NCBI GenBank assembly: GCA_016794365.1
Contig: JAEUKB010000079.1
Span: forward strand, 147,594 to 211,593
Direction: 5' to 3'
Origin: Myxococcales bacterium
GTDB lineage: Bacteria; Myxococcota_A; Polyangia; Palsa-1104; JAEUJZ01
Length of the DNA: 64,000 nucleotides
Of the stretch, positions 27,297-37,515 are shown in pieces; position 1 is the stretch's first letter; each line of letters starts with the position of its first letter. A program made the translations under genes and the position numbers. The notes beneath the pieces were generated by a model. It was not told the DNA's origin and searched no databases. It worked only from the letters and a program-made list of their open reading frames with translations.

Positions 27297-30200
27297 ATGG
27301 CCGAACGAAAAGATCTGCCCGCATCCCCAATTTCCGACGCTGAGGCGCTGCTTACTCGTGCCAAAAACCAGCGCGGAGTGGAAGCCGCCGAAACGCTACG
27401 TCGCGCCGCCGAGAAGTTCCGTGCGCATGGCGACGTGGAACAAGCGTTTACGTCCTATGAACGAGCGCTGGCTGAGCTGGCGGATCAGATTGGCTCTCCG
27501 CCGGTGGCCAAGCTGGGCGCGTCGCTGGAGTTCGAGCTGGGCAAGCTGTGCGAAGAAGACCTGGGCCGGTTTGAGCAAGCGCTGCTGCACTATCAGCAGG
27601 CGTTTAAGCTGCGACCGGACTTTTTGGAACCTCTTCGTCGCGGACGCATCATTTATCAGTCGCTCGGGGACATGGACATGGTGGCGCGGCTGATTGAGCT
27701 GCACCTGGCCAATCTCGTCGCGGGCGAGGCCCAGCAAGGCGTCGAGCTGGCGCTGGAGCTTGGGCACCTGAAGCTGCGACTGCATGATCCAGCGGGTGCC
27801 GTCGAAGTGCTGCGTAGCGCGCTGCGGATGCACAACGAGCTGAGTGAAGACACGGAAGTGCCCGAGCAGCTCTTATCGACGCTGGCTGAGTCGTATATGT
27901 CGCCGGACTATCAGCCGGGCATCAGCGAAAAAGAACAGGCGCGACGCAACGCCAGCGACATCTTTTTGGGCCTGGCCAAGCGGTTTCTCGACGAAGAGCT
28001 GCTGGGTATTTTGGAAAAGCTGCGGCAAGCGGAAGAAGAAGAAGGAAACTCTTCGCCGCTGTCCGTCGAGAGTTTGCTGAAGAGCAAAGACAAGCCGCTC
28101 GGGGAACAAGACAAAAAAGCGCTGAGCTTTTTGAAGCGAGCGCTCGAAGCGGACATTCGCAACGTCACGGCGGCGGTGCTGGTCGAAGCGCTGTACCTGC
28201 GGACTCCTTCCGCGACGGGAATTCCGGAGCTGATCAAGCTGTATCGCAGCGGGGCGCGGGTGACTCGTCGGGGACCGAAGCTGCTGAAGCTGTACGAACA
28301 GACGGGAAGTCCAGACTATCAAGCGGTGGCGGATGCGTGCCGAGCGGGCCTCGACGCGGTCAGCTCGATGGATGAGTGGCACGAGACGCGGCAAGTGCTG
28401 GTCGATGTGCTGAAAAAAGCCAGCGATCAGCTGGGGCTCGGTCAGCTTCGGGAAGAAGACGCGCTCGAAGCGGCGCTGCCCGAAGAGCGCGCCGAGCTGA
28501 TGATGGAAGCCGCCGACTATTACAACCGAGGCGGTGACACCGAGCGCTACATTGCGTGCCTAAAGCAAGCATTTCACGAGCTGCCGCTGCACAGCGAAGC
28601 GTTTCGGAAGCTGTCGGACTATTACAAGAGCCGTCGCGACTTCATCGGGCTGGCGGTGATCCAAGAAAACCGCATGGCTGCGCAGTTCGAGACGGCGCGA
28701 CTCGATCTACAGAGCTATGCCAAGCAGCTCGAAGATCTGGGTGAGCTGTACGAAAAGAAGCTGCAAGACGTGGTGTCAGCGGCGGCGATTTGGCGACGGA
28801 TTGATGAGCTTCTTCCGTCGCTGCGCTCGCAGAGTGAGCGAAAGCGTCTGGGCCAGCGTCTGACGCGAACCGAGCTACAGATCAACGAGCTGATCGTCGA
28901 GCTGGAGCGAATGGAGCCCGACGATGTGACGCGCGTGGAATATCTGCGACGGCTCGGGCAGCTGTATCGCGAGATTCACGAGCCAAAGCATGCAGCGACG
29001 GTGCTCGAGCAGCTGTTGCAGCTTACGCCGGGTGACTTGCCGTCGATCAAAGTGCTGATCGAGCTGGCCGAGCAGAGCGGTGACACATCACAGCAGCTTG
29101 AGCTTTTGCGACAGCAAGCGGGCCTGGCCAATGACAAGGCGGAGCGGCTCGGGATTTTGCGACGGATGATGACGCTGTGTGATCAGCGGCTGCTGCGTCG
29201 CGATGAACAGTTCGACGGACAAGACAGCATCGAGATGATGGTCTGGGTCTGTCGCAGCCTGCTCGCGGAGCTGCCGTCAGATCGCGATGCGCTCAAGCGC
29301 CTGGCGGATGCGCTTCAGCTCGTCGGAAGCAAGAACGAGCTGCTGGAAGTGCTGGAGTCGTATCTCAAGGTTGCACCGACGCCGCGTGAAAAGCTGACGC
29401 TGCATCGACGGATTGCCAAGATTGCGGAAGACTGTGGGGATCTGACGCGCTCGGTGTCGCATCTGGAGCGCGCGGTACGCATCTGTCCGCCCGGTCCCGA
29501 AGCAGAAGAAGTGCTGTGCGAGCTGGCGCGCGTCTACGGCGGACAAGGTCGGCTGGAGCTGGCTGTATCGACGCTGGAGCTGGTGCAAAAGCAGAGCAGT
29601 CGCAGCGGTCCCGAGCTTCATCGGCTGCTCGGACGACTGACGCTGCAAGCGGACGATCCGCAGCTTCTCGATAAGAGCCTGCGTGCGTTCCGGGATGTGC
29701 TTGTGCGTCTTCCGACGGACAGCGAGGCGCTGGCAGCGCTGCAAAAGATTCATCGAACACGCGGCGAGTGGAAAGAGCTGGAGCAGGTTCTCCGCAAGCA
29801 GCTGGAGCCGATGGACCCGCCGCTGCCACCGAGAGAGCGTCTGTCGCTGGCTCTCGATCTGGCGGAAGTGCTCGGGCAGCACATGGGAAGTCCTCGTCAG
29901 GCGGCAGAGCTGCTGGAAAAAGTGCAAGCCGAGACGCCCGTGGTGGATCTGCGTGTTCACCGTCACTTGCGCGGTCTGTACGAAGAGCTGGGCGACGTGC
30001 GAGCGGCGGTTTCGTGTGAAGAGCGCGAGCTACTACTGACCGAAGATCCGGTGGCTCGTATCGAGCGAGCGATCGAGATTGCGCGTCTGTGGCAGTCTCG
30101 CGGCAAAGATCCCGGTCGCGCGTATCTGTCGTATGAGCGCGCGGTGCGGATGGCACCTGAGCTGCCTCCCGATGGCGTCGAGAGAGCAGCGGTTCGTCGT

Positions 30201-33200
30201 CTGATCACGCAAGCGCTCGAAGCGATGAGCCAGATGTCGGCGCAGCGCGGACGCTGGGACGATGTCGTCGGGATTGGACAGCAGCGACTGAACATTGCCG
30301 TCGAGCAAGATGAAGCGCTGCAAGCTGCGGCGATCCTCGTCGAGATGGCGCAAGTCTACGAGGAAAAGCTGGGTCAGCCGATCGATGGCTTCGCGCTGCG
30401 CATTCAAGCGTTTGAGCTGGCACCGGACCTGATGTCGATCGAGCAGCTCGCCAGCATCGCGGAAAAGTACGGTCAGTGGAAGCCGCTCAGCGATCTGCAT
30501 GTTCAGCGCGTCGAGAGAGCGCTGGCTGCCAAGATCGATGTGCCGCTCGATTCTGCGCTGGCTGCGTCGGAGATTTTGGAACAGAAGCTCGCCGATCCGA
30601 TTCAAGCGTTCCGTCTGCTGAAAAAATCCCTGCCGATTACGGTCAGTGCAGCGATGGCAGCGACGGACAAGCGCAGTCCACAAGGACGTCTTCTGTCGGA
30701 AATGGATCGCGTCGTGCGCGCGCTGCACAAAAAAGGCGGCGAACAGAGCAGCGAGCTGGCGCTGGAATCGGTGTCTTTGGCGCGCGAGCTGGCACACTTG
30801 TATCACTCGCTCGTCGATGAGCTGGTGCGCATGACCGATGCTGGCATCGAAGAAACAGCGCTGCGCATTCACAAGCTGCTCGGGGAATCGGCGAAGGTGC
30901 GAGAGCAAGTGCTGTTCGATCCGGCGGGCGCGCTGGGTGAACGACTTCATGCATTTACCGTCGGTGGAGAGCGCGATCACAGCGAAGACTTGGTGGCGGA
31001 TGAAGTGTTCGCAGAGACGATCGCAGAGATTCATCGTCTGGCACTGCTCAGCGGTCAGATCAAAGAAGCAGTCGCCGTCGATATGCGTCGGCAAGATCGT
31101 GCGCAGAGCGATCAGCGACGGCAGCAAGTGGCGTGTGAGAGCGCGGGCTGGCTCGACGACTTTGGCAACGATCCGCAGCGGGCGCTCAAAGCGTGCATCA
31201 AAGCGCTGGGTCTGTGTAGCGAAGGCAGCGACGCACAAGCCGAGATGCGCGGACGCTTGTTCCGCATCGGTCAGAAGCTTGGGCTCCTCGCGTGGGACGA
31301 AGTGGTGCGGGCCGAGCGAGCGCTGGTGGCAAGTCAGCCGAAGCTGCTCCGTCAGAGAATGCTGTATCTTGCGTCGCTGTGGCAGCAAGGTGCGTCGGAT
31401 TCGGTGCGCGCGATCGATGCGGCGGGTCAAGCGCTGCGGATGACCTATTTCCCAGCGGGCGTTCCGACGAGCAGCAAGTCCGCGCAGCCTCTGTCAGAGC
31501 TTCTGACACCACAGCTTACGCCGGAGCTTGTCGCTGAGCAGCAGCACATTCGCAGCGTCATCGACGCAATCTTGCGAGCGGCGCAAGGGGAAGCCGAGCC
31601 AGCGGCGAAGCTCGTGACGGTGCTCGACAACCTGGCCAATCAGCTCACGGAAGCGGGCGCACCGCAGTGGGCAGCCAAGGTGATGATCGACGCGGCGCAG
31701 GCGGACGAAAAGCGCGGACGCTTCGGTCAGGCCGAGCGACGGTATCAAGAAGCGCTCAAGCAGAGCGAGGTTGCCGACGAAGCGATGTCGGGTCTAGAGC
31801 GCGTCTATCGGCAACAGCGACGGCTGGCGGATCTGGCGACGCTGCTCGAAAAGCGACGTGCGCTGCTCAGCGACACCGCGCTGCTCAAGCTGCTCATCGA
31901 GCTTGCCGAGGTCTATCGCGAGATCAACAAGTATCAGCTCGCGCTTAACGCGCTTCAGCAGGCGGTGGCCATTGATGACAGCGACGCGGGACCACACCTG
32001 TCGATGGCCAAGCTGTTCGAGGCGCAGAAGTCGTTTACGCGAGCCATCGAGTCGTATCGCAGCGGTGCGCAGCGCTCGCTGTCGGCGGTGGAGTCAGCCA
32101 AGGCGCTGCTCGTAGCGGCGGATCTGCTCGAGCGCAAGCTCAATGAGTCCGACGAAGCGCTGACGCTATCGCTGCAAGCGCTGCGCAAGACGCTCGGCGC
32201 GCAAGGTCTTCGGCTGCAAAACGGAGAGACGATTCCCACAGGTGATCCGCTGCGCGAACAGCGCGATGCAGCCTGGAACACCGTCGAGCGACTGCTGACC
32301 AAGCTTCAGCGCCAAGACGAAATCGACGGACTTGTGACGGAGCGGCTGGCGGTGACAACCAGCGCGCTGTCTGACGAACGACAAGCACTGCTTCAGCGTC
32401 AGTACGAGCTATGCAAGCAGAAGCTGCAAACGCCCAGTGAAACGACGCCACGCGACGGAGAAGAACCCTCGCAAGGCACGACAGAGCTGCGCGACAAGCT
32501 GCTTGGACTACTCGAAGAGCTGAGCCAGCTTCGACCGAGCGACGACGCACTGCTCGCGGAGCAGCAGAGCCTTCTGCTTGGCAAGCAAGAGCTGGCGAAG
32601 GCCCGCGCGATTGCCGCCAAGCGCCTACAGCTGCTGGAACATTCCGACGGAGAATCGACGAAGCGATCCGAGCTGGCGCTGCACGTCGCGCGACTCGATA
32701 TCGAGCTGGGACGATTTCCCGAGGCAGAAGCAGCGCTCGAACAGCTTCTTCGGGATACGCCAGGCTCGGCAGAGGCGGTCAAGGCGCTGGTCGATCTGCA
32801 TCAGCGCAACGGCAATCACACTGGGCTCGTCGCTGCACTTCAGCGTCTGTCGTCTCAGCAAAGCGATCTGGAAGCAGCGGTCGCAGCACTTCGTCAGGCC
32901 GCGCAGATCACGCTCGCAGCACAAGAAGATCTCGACGGAGCCAAGCGACTTCTTCACGAAGCGCTGACGAGAGTTGATGCAGCTCCGACGGTGACTCCGG
33001 CCCAGAAAGCGCTGGTTCGACGGGCGCTTGGTAACGTGCTGGTGCCGCTGTTTGAGCTGGCGCAGCGCGAAGGTCGCGACGACGAAGCACAGTCTCTGGC
33101 GCAGCGAGCGATCCACGAAGCAGAGCTTGTCGGAAGTCGCGCTGCCGAGCTGCAAGTTCACCTGGGCCACAAGGCGCTGTCCGAAGGAAAGACCAACGAA

Positions 33201-35528
33201 GCGATTCGCTTCTACGACGCAGCGCTGGCAGCATCACCGGGACTGCTGGAACCGACGCTGTCACTACTGGAGCTTCTGTCGTCGAGCGGCGATCATGCAC
33301 GGATCGATCAGCTCATCGAGTCAGCTCTTACGGCAGCGGTGACGACCAACTCGCTGCTGCCGGACATCGAAAAAGCGCGTCTGCTGCGAACCCAAGCGCA
33401 AGCGCGTCAGGTGCTGGGACATCTCGACGGAACTCTGACGGCGCTCAAAGAAGCCGAGCGACTGGTGCCCGGTACGCTGTCGGACAAGCTGTGGCTCGGA
33501 GAGACAGCGTTTGCGCAGCAAGACTTCGAGACGGCGCTTCAGCACCTGGGCGCGCTGATCCAGCTGATCGAGCAAAAAGATGCGCTTCCGACGCTGCTCA
33601 CGCTCGAAAAGCTCAGCGATTCGCTCGATGCGGCGGGTCAAGCGGCGCAGGCGCTCGGTAAGCTCGACGAAGCGCGCACGCTGTGGCAAGCGGTCTTGCA
33701 GCTTGTGCCAGAACATCGCGCAGCGACGGAGCACTATCTGGATCTGCTGCTGCTTGGAAAAGATCCGCAGGATGCAGAGCAAGCGCTGACGATGCTGATC
33801 CAGCGCGCCAGCCAAGCAGCCAGCGTCGGACAAACCCAAGCTGCACGACGAGACTATCAGCGCGCAGCAACCCTAGCCGCGAGCCAGCTTGGGGAAAGTC
33901 TGCGCGCGCAGGGACTGCTAAAAGAAGCGCTCGCGCTGCTGCCGCCGCTTGGGGAAGACAGTGACGACGCACTGCGTCATGAATGGAGCACGCTGCTCGC
34001 GTCGCTGTACGACAGCGCAGAGCAGCTTGGCGAGCTGTCCGATGCGCGCGGTTATGCCGAGCGCTTGGCCGAGCTGGCCGAGACGAGCAAAGGTCAGAGC
34101 GCCTGGCACAAGCGCGCCTCTCAGTGTGCGCTGCGAGGCGGAGACAGCGCGGGAGCCAAGAACCTGCTGCTATCGGCCCTTCACAAGACCCCGGCGCAGC
34201 TTGGTCTGATTGGCGAATACCTAGAGCTTGCCAGCGACGAAGAAGCGAGTGAAAAGCTACCGCAGCTTCTGCACAGCGCGGGCGCAACACAGAGCAGCGC
34301 GACGACGCCGCGTGGACCCGAGTGGAACAGCCAGCTCAAGGATCTGTGGACACGCGCAGCGACGATTCACAGCAAAGTCGGTGCTGGTGACTTGGCTGCC
34401 GAAGCGTACGAGCGCGCTCTGTCGGTGCTGCCCGATCTCGATCCCGTCGAAGCGCTTAGCCTGCGTCGCGCGATTCTCGATGTGCTGCCCGAGGGTGAGC
34501 TGGATCGCGCACGCGGACACTTGCATGCGCTGCTTTCGGCTTCGCCCAAAGACACCGCGCTGCTCGGGAAGCTTCAGTCGGTGGAAGAGCGCGCGGGCAA
34601 CAAAGGTGCGTCGTGGCGACTTCAGCAGCTTCTGCATCTGTACGATGACAGCCTGCCGGTTCCGCCTCCGCCGTCGCTGCCGCCCAAAGATGTCAAGCTC
34701 GACGATGGCGAACATGCCAAGCTGGCCGATTCCGACGCACGCGCGATTGCCGAGCTACTGGCCGCGCTGTGGGAAGGCGTGTATGCGCTCAAGGCTCCGA
34801 CGCTGGATGCGCTGGGCGTGCAAGGCACCGATCGACTGCAAGGCAACGAGACATCTGCCGACGAGCTGGCTCGGGCCTTTGCGCTGAGCAGTCGGGTGCT
34901 CGGAAATCAGCGCGCCGGTCTGTATCGGCCCGCTGGTCACACGCTGGCGCAGCCTCGGATCCTTGCAAAGCCCCCGACGGCAGTGATTGCGTCCCCACAG
35001 CTTGCTAAGCGTCCCGTCGGTGAGCTACTGTTCCTGGTCGCGCGCTCCGTCGAAGGTCTGCGGCCCGAGTACATCCTTCCGCTGTCGATGCCCGCGTCGG
35101 AGCTGGCCAAGCTGGGTCAGCTTGCGGTGAAAGCGTTCGGTCCGCAAAAGACGCCAAAGCTTCCCGACGATGTCTCGACGTGGAAACGCGAGCTACCGTA
35201 TCGAGCGAGCAAGCGTCTCCAGGATCTGCTGCGCGATCAGGCCGAGCTAGATGCCTCGGCACACGGTCATCGCGTCGCAATTCGGCGCGCACTTCAGCGA
35301 GCAGCGCTGCTCGTGTCGGGCGATCTGCTCGCGGCGCGCAGCGTACTGTTTGGCATCGACGTGCCAGCCTCGCAAGACCCGAGCAGCGCACAAGGTGGCT
35401 ATTATCTGCGACTTGGCGAAGGAGAGCTGTCCGCGCAAGCCGAAGCCGAAGCCGATCTCGCCGATCTGTGCGCGTTCTTTATCGCTCCGCACAACGCCGC
35501 GCTGTTTGATCGGCTCCATCCTCGTTAG
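27297..35528 (+). CDS. Second giant TPR-repeat protein (2,743 residues)
   Basis: Complete giant protein. From about residue 25 to 2,500 it consists of degenerate TPR-like helical repeats; clear units include DLRVHRHLRGLYEELGDVRA and AEQRYQEAL-type pairs ending in ALxxDP-like turns. There is no signal peptide or membrane helix. The final 200 residues differ: RPVGELLFLVARSVEGLRPE, then ASKRLQDLLRD and AALLVSGDLLAARSVLFG, a helical domain that, from memory, recurs at the ends of giant TPR proteins in Myxococcota. ATG 27297 was chosen over a GTG three codons earlier; neither has a strong ribosome-binding site. It shares a 270-base region with the divergent FHA-kinase, which suggests a functional link. 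The partner and process are unknown. Confidence 0.9.
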   Translation: MAERKDLPASPISDAEALLTRAKNQRGVEAAETLRRAAEKFRAHGDVEQAFTSYERALAELADQIGSPPVAKLGASLEFELGKLCEEDLGRFEQALLHYQQAFKLRPDFLEPLRRGRIIYQSLGDMDMVARLIELHLANLVAGEAQQGVELALELGHLKLRLHDPAGAVEVLRSALRMHNELSEDTEVPEQLLSTLAESYMSPDYQPGISEKEQARRNASDIFLGLAKRFLDEELLGILEKLRQAEEEEGNSSPLSVESLLKSKDKPLGEQDKKALSFLKRALEADIRNVTAAVLVEALYLRTPSATGIPELIKLYRSGARVTRRGPKLLKLYEQTGSPDYQAVADACRAGLDAVSSMDEWHETRQVLVDVLKKASDQLGLGQLREEDALEAALPEERAELMMEAADYYNRGGDTERYIACLKQAFHELPLHSEAFRKLSDYYKSRRDFIGLAVIQENRMAAQFETARLDLQSYAKQLEDLGELYEKKLQDVVSAAAIWRRIDELLPSLRSQSERKRLGQRLTRTELQINELIVELERMEPDDVTRVEYLRRLGQLYREIHEPKHAATVLEQLLQLTPGDLPSIKVLIELAEQSGDTSQQLELLRQQAGLANDKAERLGILRRMMTLCDQRLLRRDEQFDGQDSIEMMVWVCRSLLAELPSDRDALKRLADALQLVGSKNELLEVLESYLKVAPTPREKLTLHRRIAKIAEDCGDLTRSVSHLERAVRICPPGPEAEEVLCELARVYGGQGRLELAVSTLELVQKQSSRSGPELHRLLGRLTLQADDPQLLDKSLRAFRDVLVRLPTDSEALAALQKIHRTRGEWKELEQVLRKQLEPMDPPLPPRERLSLALDLAEVLGQHMGSPRQAAELLEKVQAETPVVDLRVHRHLRGLYEELGDVRAAVSCEERELLLTEDPVARIERAIEIARLWQSRGKDPGRAYLSYERAVRMAPELPPDGVERAAVRRLITQALEAMSQMSAQRGRWDDVVGIGQQRLNIAVEQDEALQAAAILVEMAQVYEEKLGQPIDGFALRIQAFELAPDLMSIEQLASIAEKYGQWKPLSDLHVQRVERALAAKIDVPLDSALAASEILEQKLADPIQAFRLLKKSLPITVSAAMAATDKRSPQGRLLSEMDRVVRALHKKGGEQSSELALESVSLARELAHLYHSLVDELVRMTDAGIEETALRIHKLLGESAKVREQVLFDPAGALGERLHAFTVGGERDHSEDLVADEVFAETIAEIHRLALLSGQIKEAVAVDMRRQDRAQSDQRRQQVACESAGWLDDFGNDPQRALKACIKALGLCSEGSDAQAEMRGRLFRIGQKLGLLAWDEVVRAERALVASQPKLLRQRMLYLASLWQQGASDSVRAIDAAGQALRMTYFPAGVPTSSKSAQPLSELLTPQLTPELVAEQQHIRSVIDAILRAAQGEAEPAAKLVTVLDNLANQLTEAGAPQWAAKVMIDAAQADEKRGRFGQAERRYQEALKQSEVADEAMSGLERVYRQQRRLADLATLLEKRRALLSDTALLKLLIELAEVYREINKYQLALNALQQAVAIDDSDAGPHLSMAKLFEAQKSFTRAIESYRSGAQRSLSAVESAKALLVAADLLERKLNESDEALTLSLQALRKTLGAQGLRLQNGETIPTGDPLREQRDAAWNTVERLLTKLQRQDEIDGLVTERLAVTTSALSDERQALLQRQYELCKQKLQTPSETTPRDGEEPSQGTTELRDKLLGLLEELSQLRPSDDALLAEQQSLLLGKQELAKARAIAAKRLQLLEHSDGESTKRSELALHVARLDIELGRFPEAEAALEQLLRDTPGSAEAVKALVDLHQRNGNHTGLVAALQRLSSQQSDLEAAVAALRQAAQITLAAQEDLDGAKRLLHEALTRVDAAPTVTPAQKALVRRALGNVLVPLFELAQREGRDDEAQSLAQRAIHEAELVGSRAAELQVHLGHKALSEGKTNEAIRFYDAALAASPGLLEPTLSLLELLSSSGDHARIDQLIESALTAAVTTNSLLPDIEKARLLRTQAQARQVLGHLDGTLTALKEAERLVPGTLSDKLWLGETAFAQQDFETALQHLGALIQLIEQKDALPTLLTLEKLSDSLDAAGQAAQALGKLDEARTLWQAVLQLVPEHRAATEHYLDLLLLGKDPQDAEQALTMLIQRASQAASVGQTQAARRDYQRAATLAASQLGESLRAQGLLKEALALLPPLGEDSDDALRHEWSTLLASLYDSAEQLGELSDARGYAERLAELAETSKGQSAWHKRASQCALRGGDSAGAKNLLLSALHKTPAQLGLIGEYLELASDEEASEKLPQLLHSAGATQSSATTPRGPEWNSQLKDLWTRAATIHSKVGAGDLAAEAYERALSVLPDLDPVEALSLRRAILDVLPEGELDRARGHLHALLSASPKDTALLGKLQSVEERAGNKGASWRLQQLLHLYDDSLPVPPPPSLPPKDVKLDDGEHAKLADSDARAIAELLAALWEGVYALKAPTLDALGVQGTDRLQGNETSADELARAFALSSRVLGNQRAGLYRPAGHTLAQPRILAKPPTAVIASPQLAKRPVGELLFLVARSVEGLRPEYILPLSMPASELAKLGQLAVKAFGPQKTPKLPDDVSTWKRELPYRASKRLQDLLRDQAELDASAHGHRVAIRRALQRAALLVSGDLLAARSVLFGIDVPASQDPSSAQGGYYLRLGEGELSAQAEAEADLADLCAFFIAPHNAALFDRLHPR

Positions 35529-35597
35529 CGCCAAATCGACGCCCGCAGCCCGCCGGGTTGTGTATCCTCGCCAGCAGACACAGCCAGGAAGTCACCC

Positions 35598-36209
35598 GTG
35601 CGAACCTCTGCCAACATCAGCGCTCTGTCCGTGTTTTCTCGTCTTTTGCTGGGACTCAGCGTCAGCCTGTTTGTCCTGTCGGGCTGTCGCGAGCTAGACG
35701 AAACCGGCGCGCCCATCCGTGATGCCGGACTCGATCTCGCGACAATCAGCGACGGAAGCCTGCGCGACGGTAGCGCCACGGACCTTGTCAGCCCCGATCT
35801 GTCCTGGCCCGCACCGATGCCACCACCGGCTAGCTGCTACCAGCGCTCGTCGGGCGTCACCGGCATTCAAGTGGTGCTGCGCGTCGATCAGTACATGGGC
35901 GTCAAGACCGGCAGAAACGGCCCGCACGAGATCGTCCACGGCACCATCATCAACACGCCATGGGTCTACAAGTCGTCGATCGTCGATACCTCCAACGTCG
36001 AGGTCGCGATGAACATCCAGACCGCCACCGACATGACGGGCTTGCCCAAAGAAATCCCAGTGCGAACCGGCGAACGACTGGAGCTAGAAGGCGAGTACAT
36101 TCCCAAAGCGACCGCCAACGCCACGACGGCACTCGGACCCGCTGCCGTCATCCACTTCACCCACGATCCGTGCGGCTACGCGGTCATCGGCGGCGTCAAG
36201 TATCGATAA
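35598..36209 (+). CDS. Lipoprotein with DUF3465-like domain
   Basis: 203 residues starting at GTG 35598 behind AGGAAG. The signal peptide ends in the lipobox LSGC (Cys30), so it is an exported lipoprotein. A low-complexity Asp/Ser linker (about 31-75) leads to a single Cys-containing domain. Its end, LEGEYIPK, then VIHFTHDPCGYAVIGGVKYR, resembles the GEYxxxxxGxxHWTHxDP pattern of DUF3465, a small domain of unknown role; the match is by eye. It is convergent with the cytochrome c lipoprotein. Confidence 0.7.
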   Translation: MRTSANISALSVFSRLLLGLSVSLFVLSGCRELDETGAPIRDAGLDLATISDGSLRDGSATDLVSPDLSWPAPMPPPASCYQRSSGVTGIQVVLRVDQYMGVKTGRNGPHEIVHGTIINTPWVYKSSIVDTSNVEVAMNIQTATDMTGLPKEIPVRTGERLELEGEYIPKATANATTALGPAAVIHFTHDPCGYAVIGGVKYR

Positions 36210-36228
36210 AGCGCGCGCTCGTCGGTCG

Positions 36229-37404
36229 TTACGGAACCGTATCCAGCCAGGCCGACACTGCCGTCAGCTCATCCTGCGTCAGCGAGCCCGCACCTTTGGG
36301 CGGCATCGGCGACGGAGTCATCTCGACCACCCGCTTGCGCATCGCATCTTTGCGCGCCACCCACGACTTGTACGTCGATAGATCCATGTTCGCGCTGCCA
36401 CCTGGCATGTGACACAGGCTGCACAAGCGCGTAAACACCGGCTGCACTGTGTTTTTCCACTGATCTTCCGACGCACCGCCGCCCGTGTCTTCGCCAAAGC
36501 GCTGGAGCGTGCCTTGCGACAGCACCCAGACATCTCCCGTCGAGGAAGCCAGCAGCTTGCCGTCGCTCGGAATCTTCCCCGCCGCCGCTCTGCGTACTTC
36601 CGCTTCGTCGAGCACCGCCAGCGTGTCCCCGATCTGCACCCACACCACACCGCTCGATAGAACCAGCCCACGAATCGGCGCGTCCGACGACATATAGAGC
36701 TTGGTCAGCGAATCACCCGACTCTCGATACAGCGAGTCTTCCGTCGCCACCACCAGCCGTCCCGCCGTATCGATCAGCGTCGCCACCGGCGCACCGACCC
36801 CATATCGCGCCAGGTTGCCGCTGCGCGTATCGAACGTCACCACCGCGCCATCGACCACGCCAGAGACGCGACTGCTACCGCCGCTGATCTGCGAGATCGC
36901 CACCGGATAGCGCGTCACCTTGGCTCCGTCTGACACCGCGAGCTGCGAGCCCAGCGCAAAGGCCGTCCGTGTCGTCGGATCCGCCGCAACCAGCTCGGTC
37001 ACACTGTCATTTTGAAGCCCGTAGCGATCGGACACATCTTCCATCTGCGAGCGATCGCGCAGCCGACGGACTTTGCCATTTCCGTCGATGCCAACCAGCC
37101 ACGATCCGGCCAGATTTCCCGCTGGAATCACCGTCGCAGACTTCCAGCTCTGCACAGAAGAATCGGTATACAGCGGCAGCCCAGCGGTAAAGACCATCGC
37201 GCCCAGGCTCGAAAACACCACCGTGTCTTCGTTCAGGTCCGCGACGGCAAACACTGTACCCGTCGGCACCGACTTGGCGTTCCACGACACGGTCTTTAGC
37301 TGAAGCGCTTGTTCGCCTAGCAGGGAATCCGCCCCCGACTGACAAGCACCGAGAAGCAAGGCACAGACAGACAGCACGCGGGTCCAGTTCAGCTCTGACA
37401 ACAT
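36229..37404 (-). CDS. Exported cytochrome c lipoprotein with propeller-like N-terminal part
   Basis: 391 residues from ATG 37404; the longer frame adds 12 unlikely residues. The signal peptide ends in LLGAC (Cys21), a lipobox. Residues 40-310 are rich in short beta strands with repeated TVF/LAVSDG/VVFDT elements, suggesting a beta-propeller-like fold. The C-terminal 80 residues form a small cytochrome c domain: CSLCH at 328-332 binds haem covalently and a Met in PMPPKGAG (367) is the likely distal ligand. Similar fusions serve as periplasmic electron carriers or sensors. It follows the aldolase gene on the same strand by about 110 bases. Confidence 0.8.
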   Translation of the reverse strand: MLSELNWTRVLSVCALLLGACQSGADSLLGEQALQLKTVSWNAKSVPTGTVFAVADLNEDTVVFSSLGAMVFTAGLPLYTDSSVQSWKSATVIPAGNLAGSWLVGIDGNGKVRRLRDRSQMEDVSDRYGLQNDSVTELVAADPTTRTAFALGSQLAVSDGAKVTRYPVAISQISGGSSRVSGVVDGAVVTFDTRSGNLARYGVGAPVATLIDTAGRLVVATEDSLYRESGDSLTKLYMSSDAPIRGLVLSSGVVWVQIGDTLAVLDEAEVRRAAAGKIPSDGKLLASSTGDVWVLSQGTLQRFGEDTGGGASEDQWKNTVQPVFTRLCSLCHMPGGSANMDLSTYKSWVARKDAMRKRVVEMTPSPMPPKGAGSLTQDELTAVSAWLDTVP

Positions 37405-37515
37405 GACACCATCATTTGCTACCCGGCTGTGGTGAGTCAACCGACGATCCAGCGCGCTTCCCGTCGCTCAGCTAACTCACGAAAGCGTCGCTGGAATTCG
37501 CGCTGAATCACCCAG

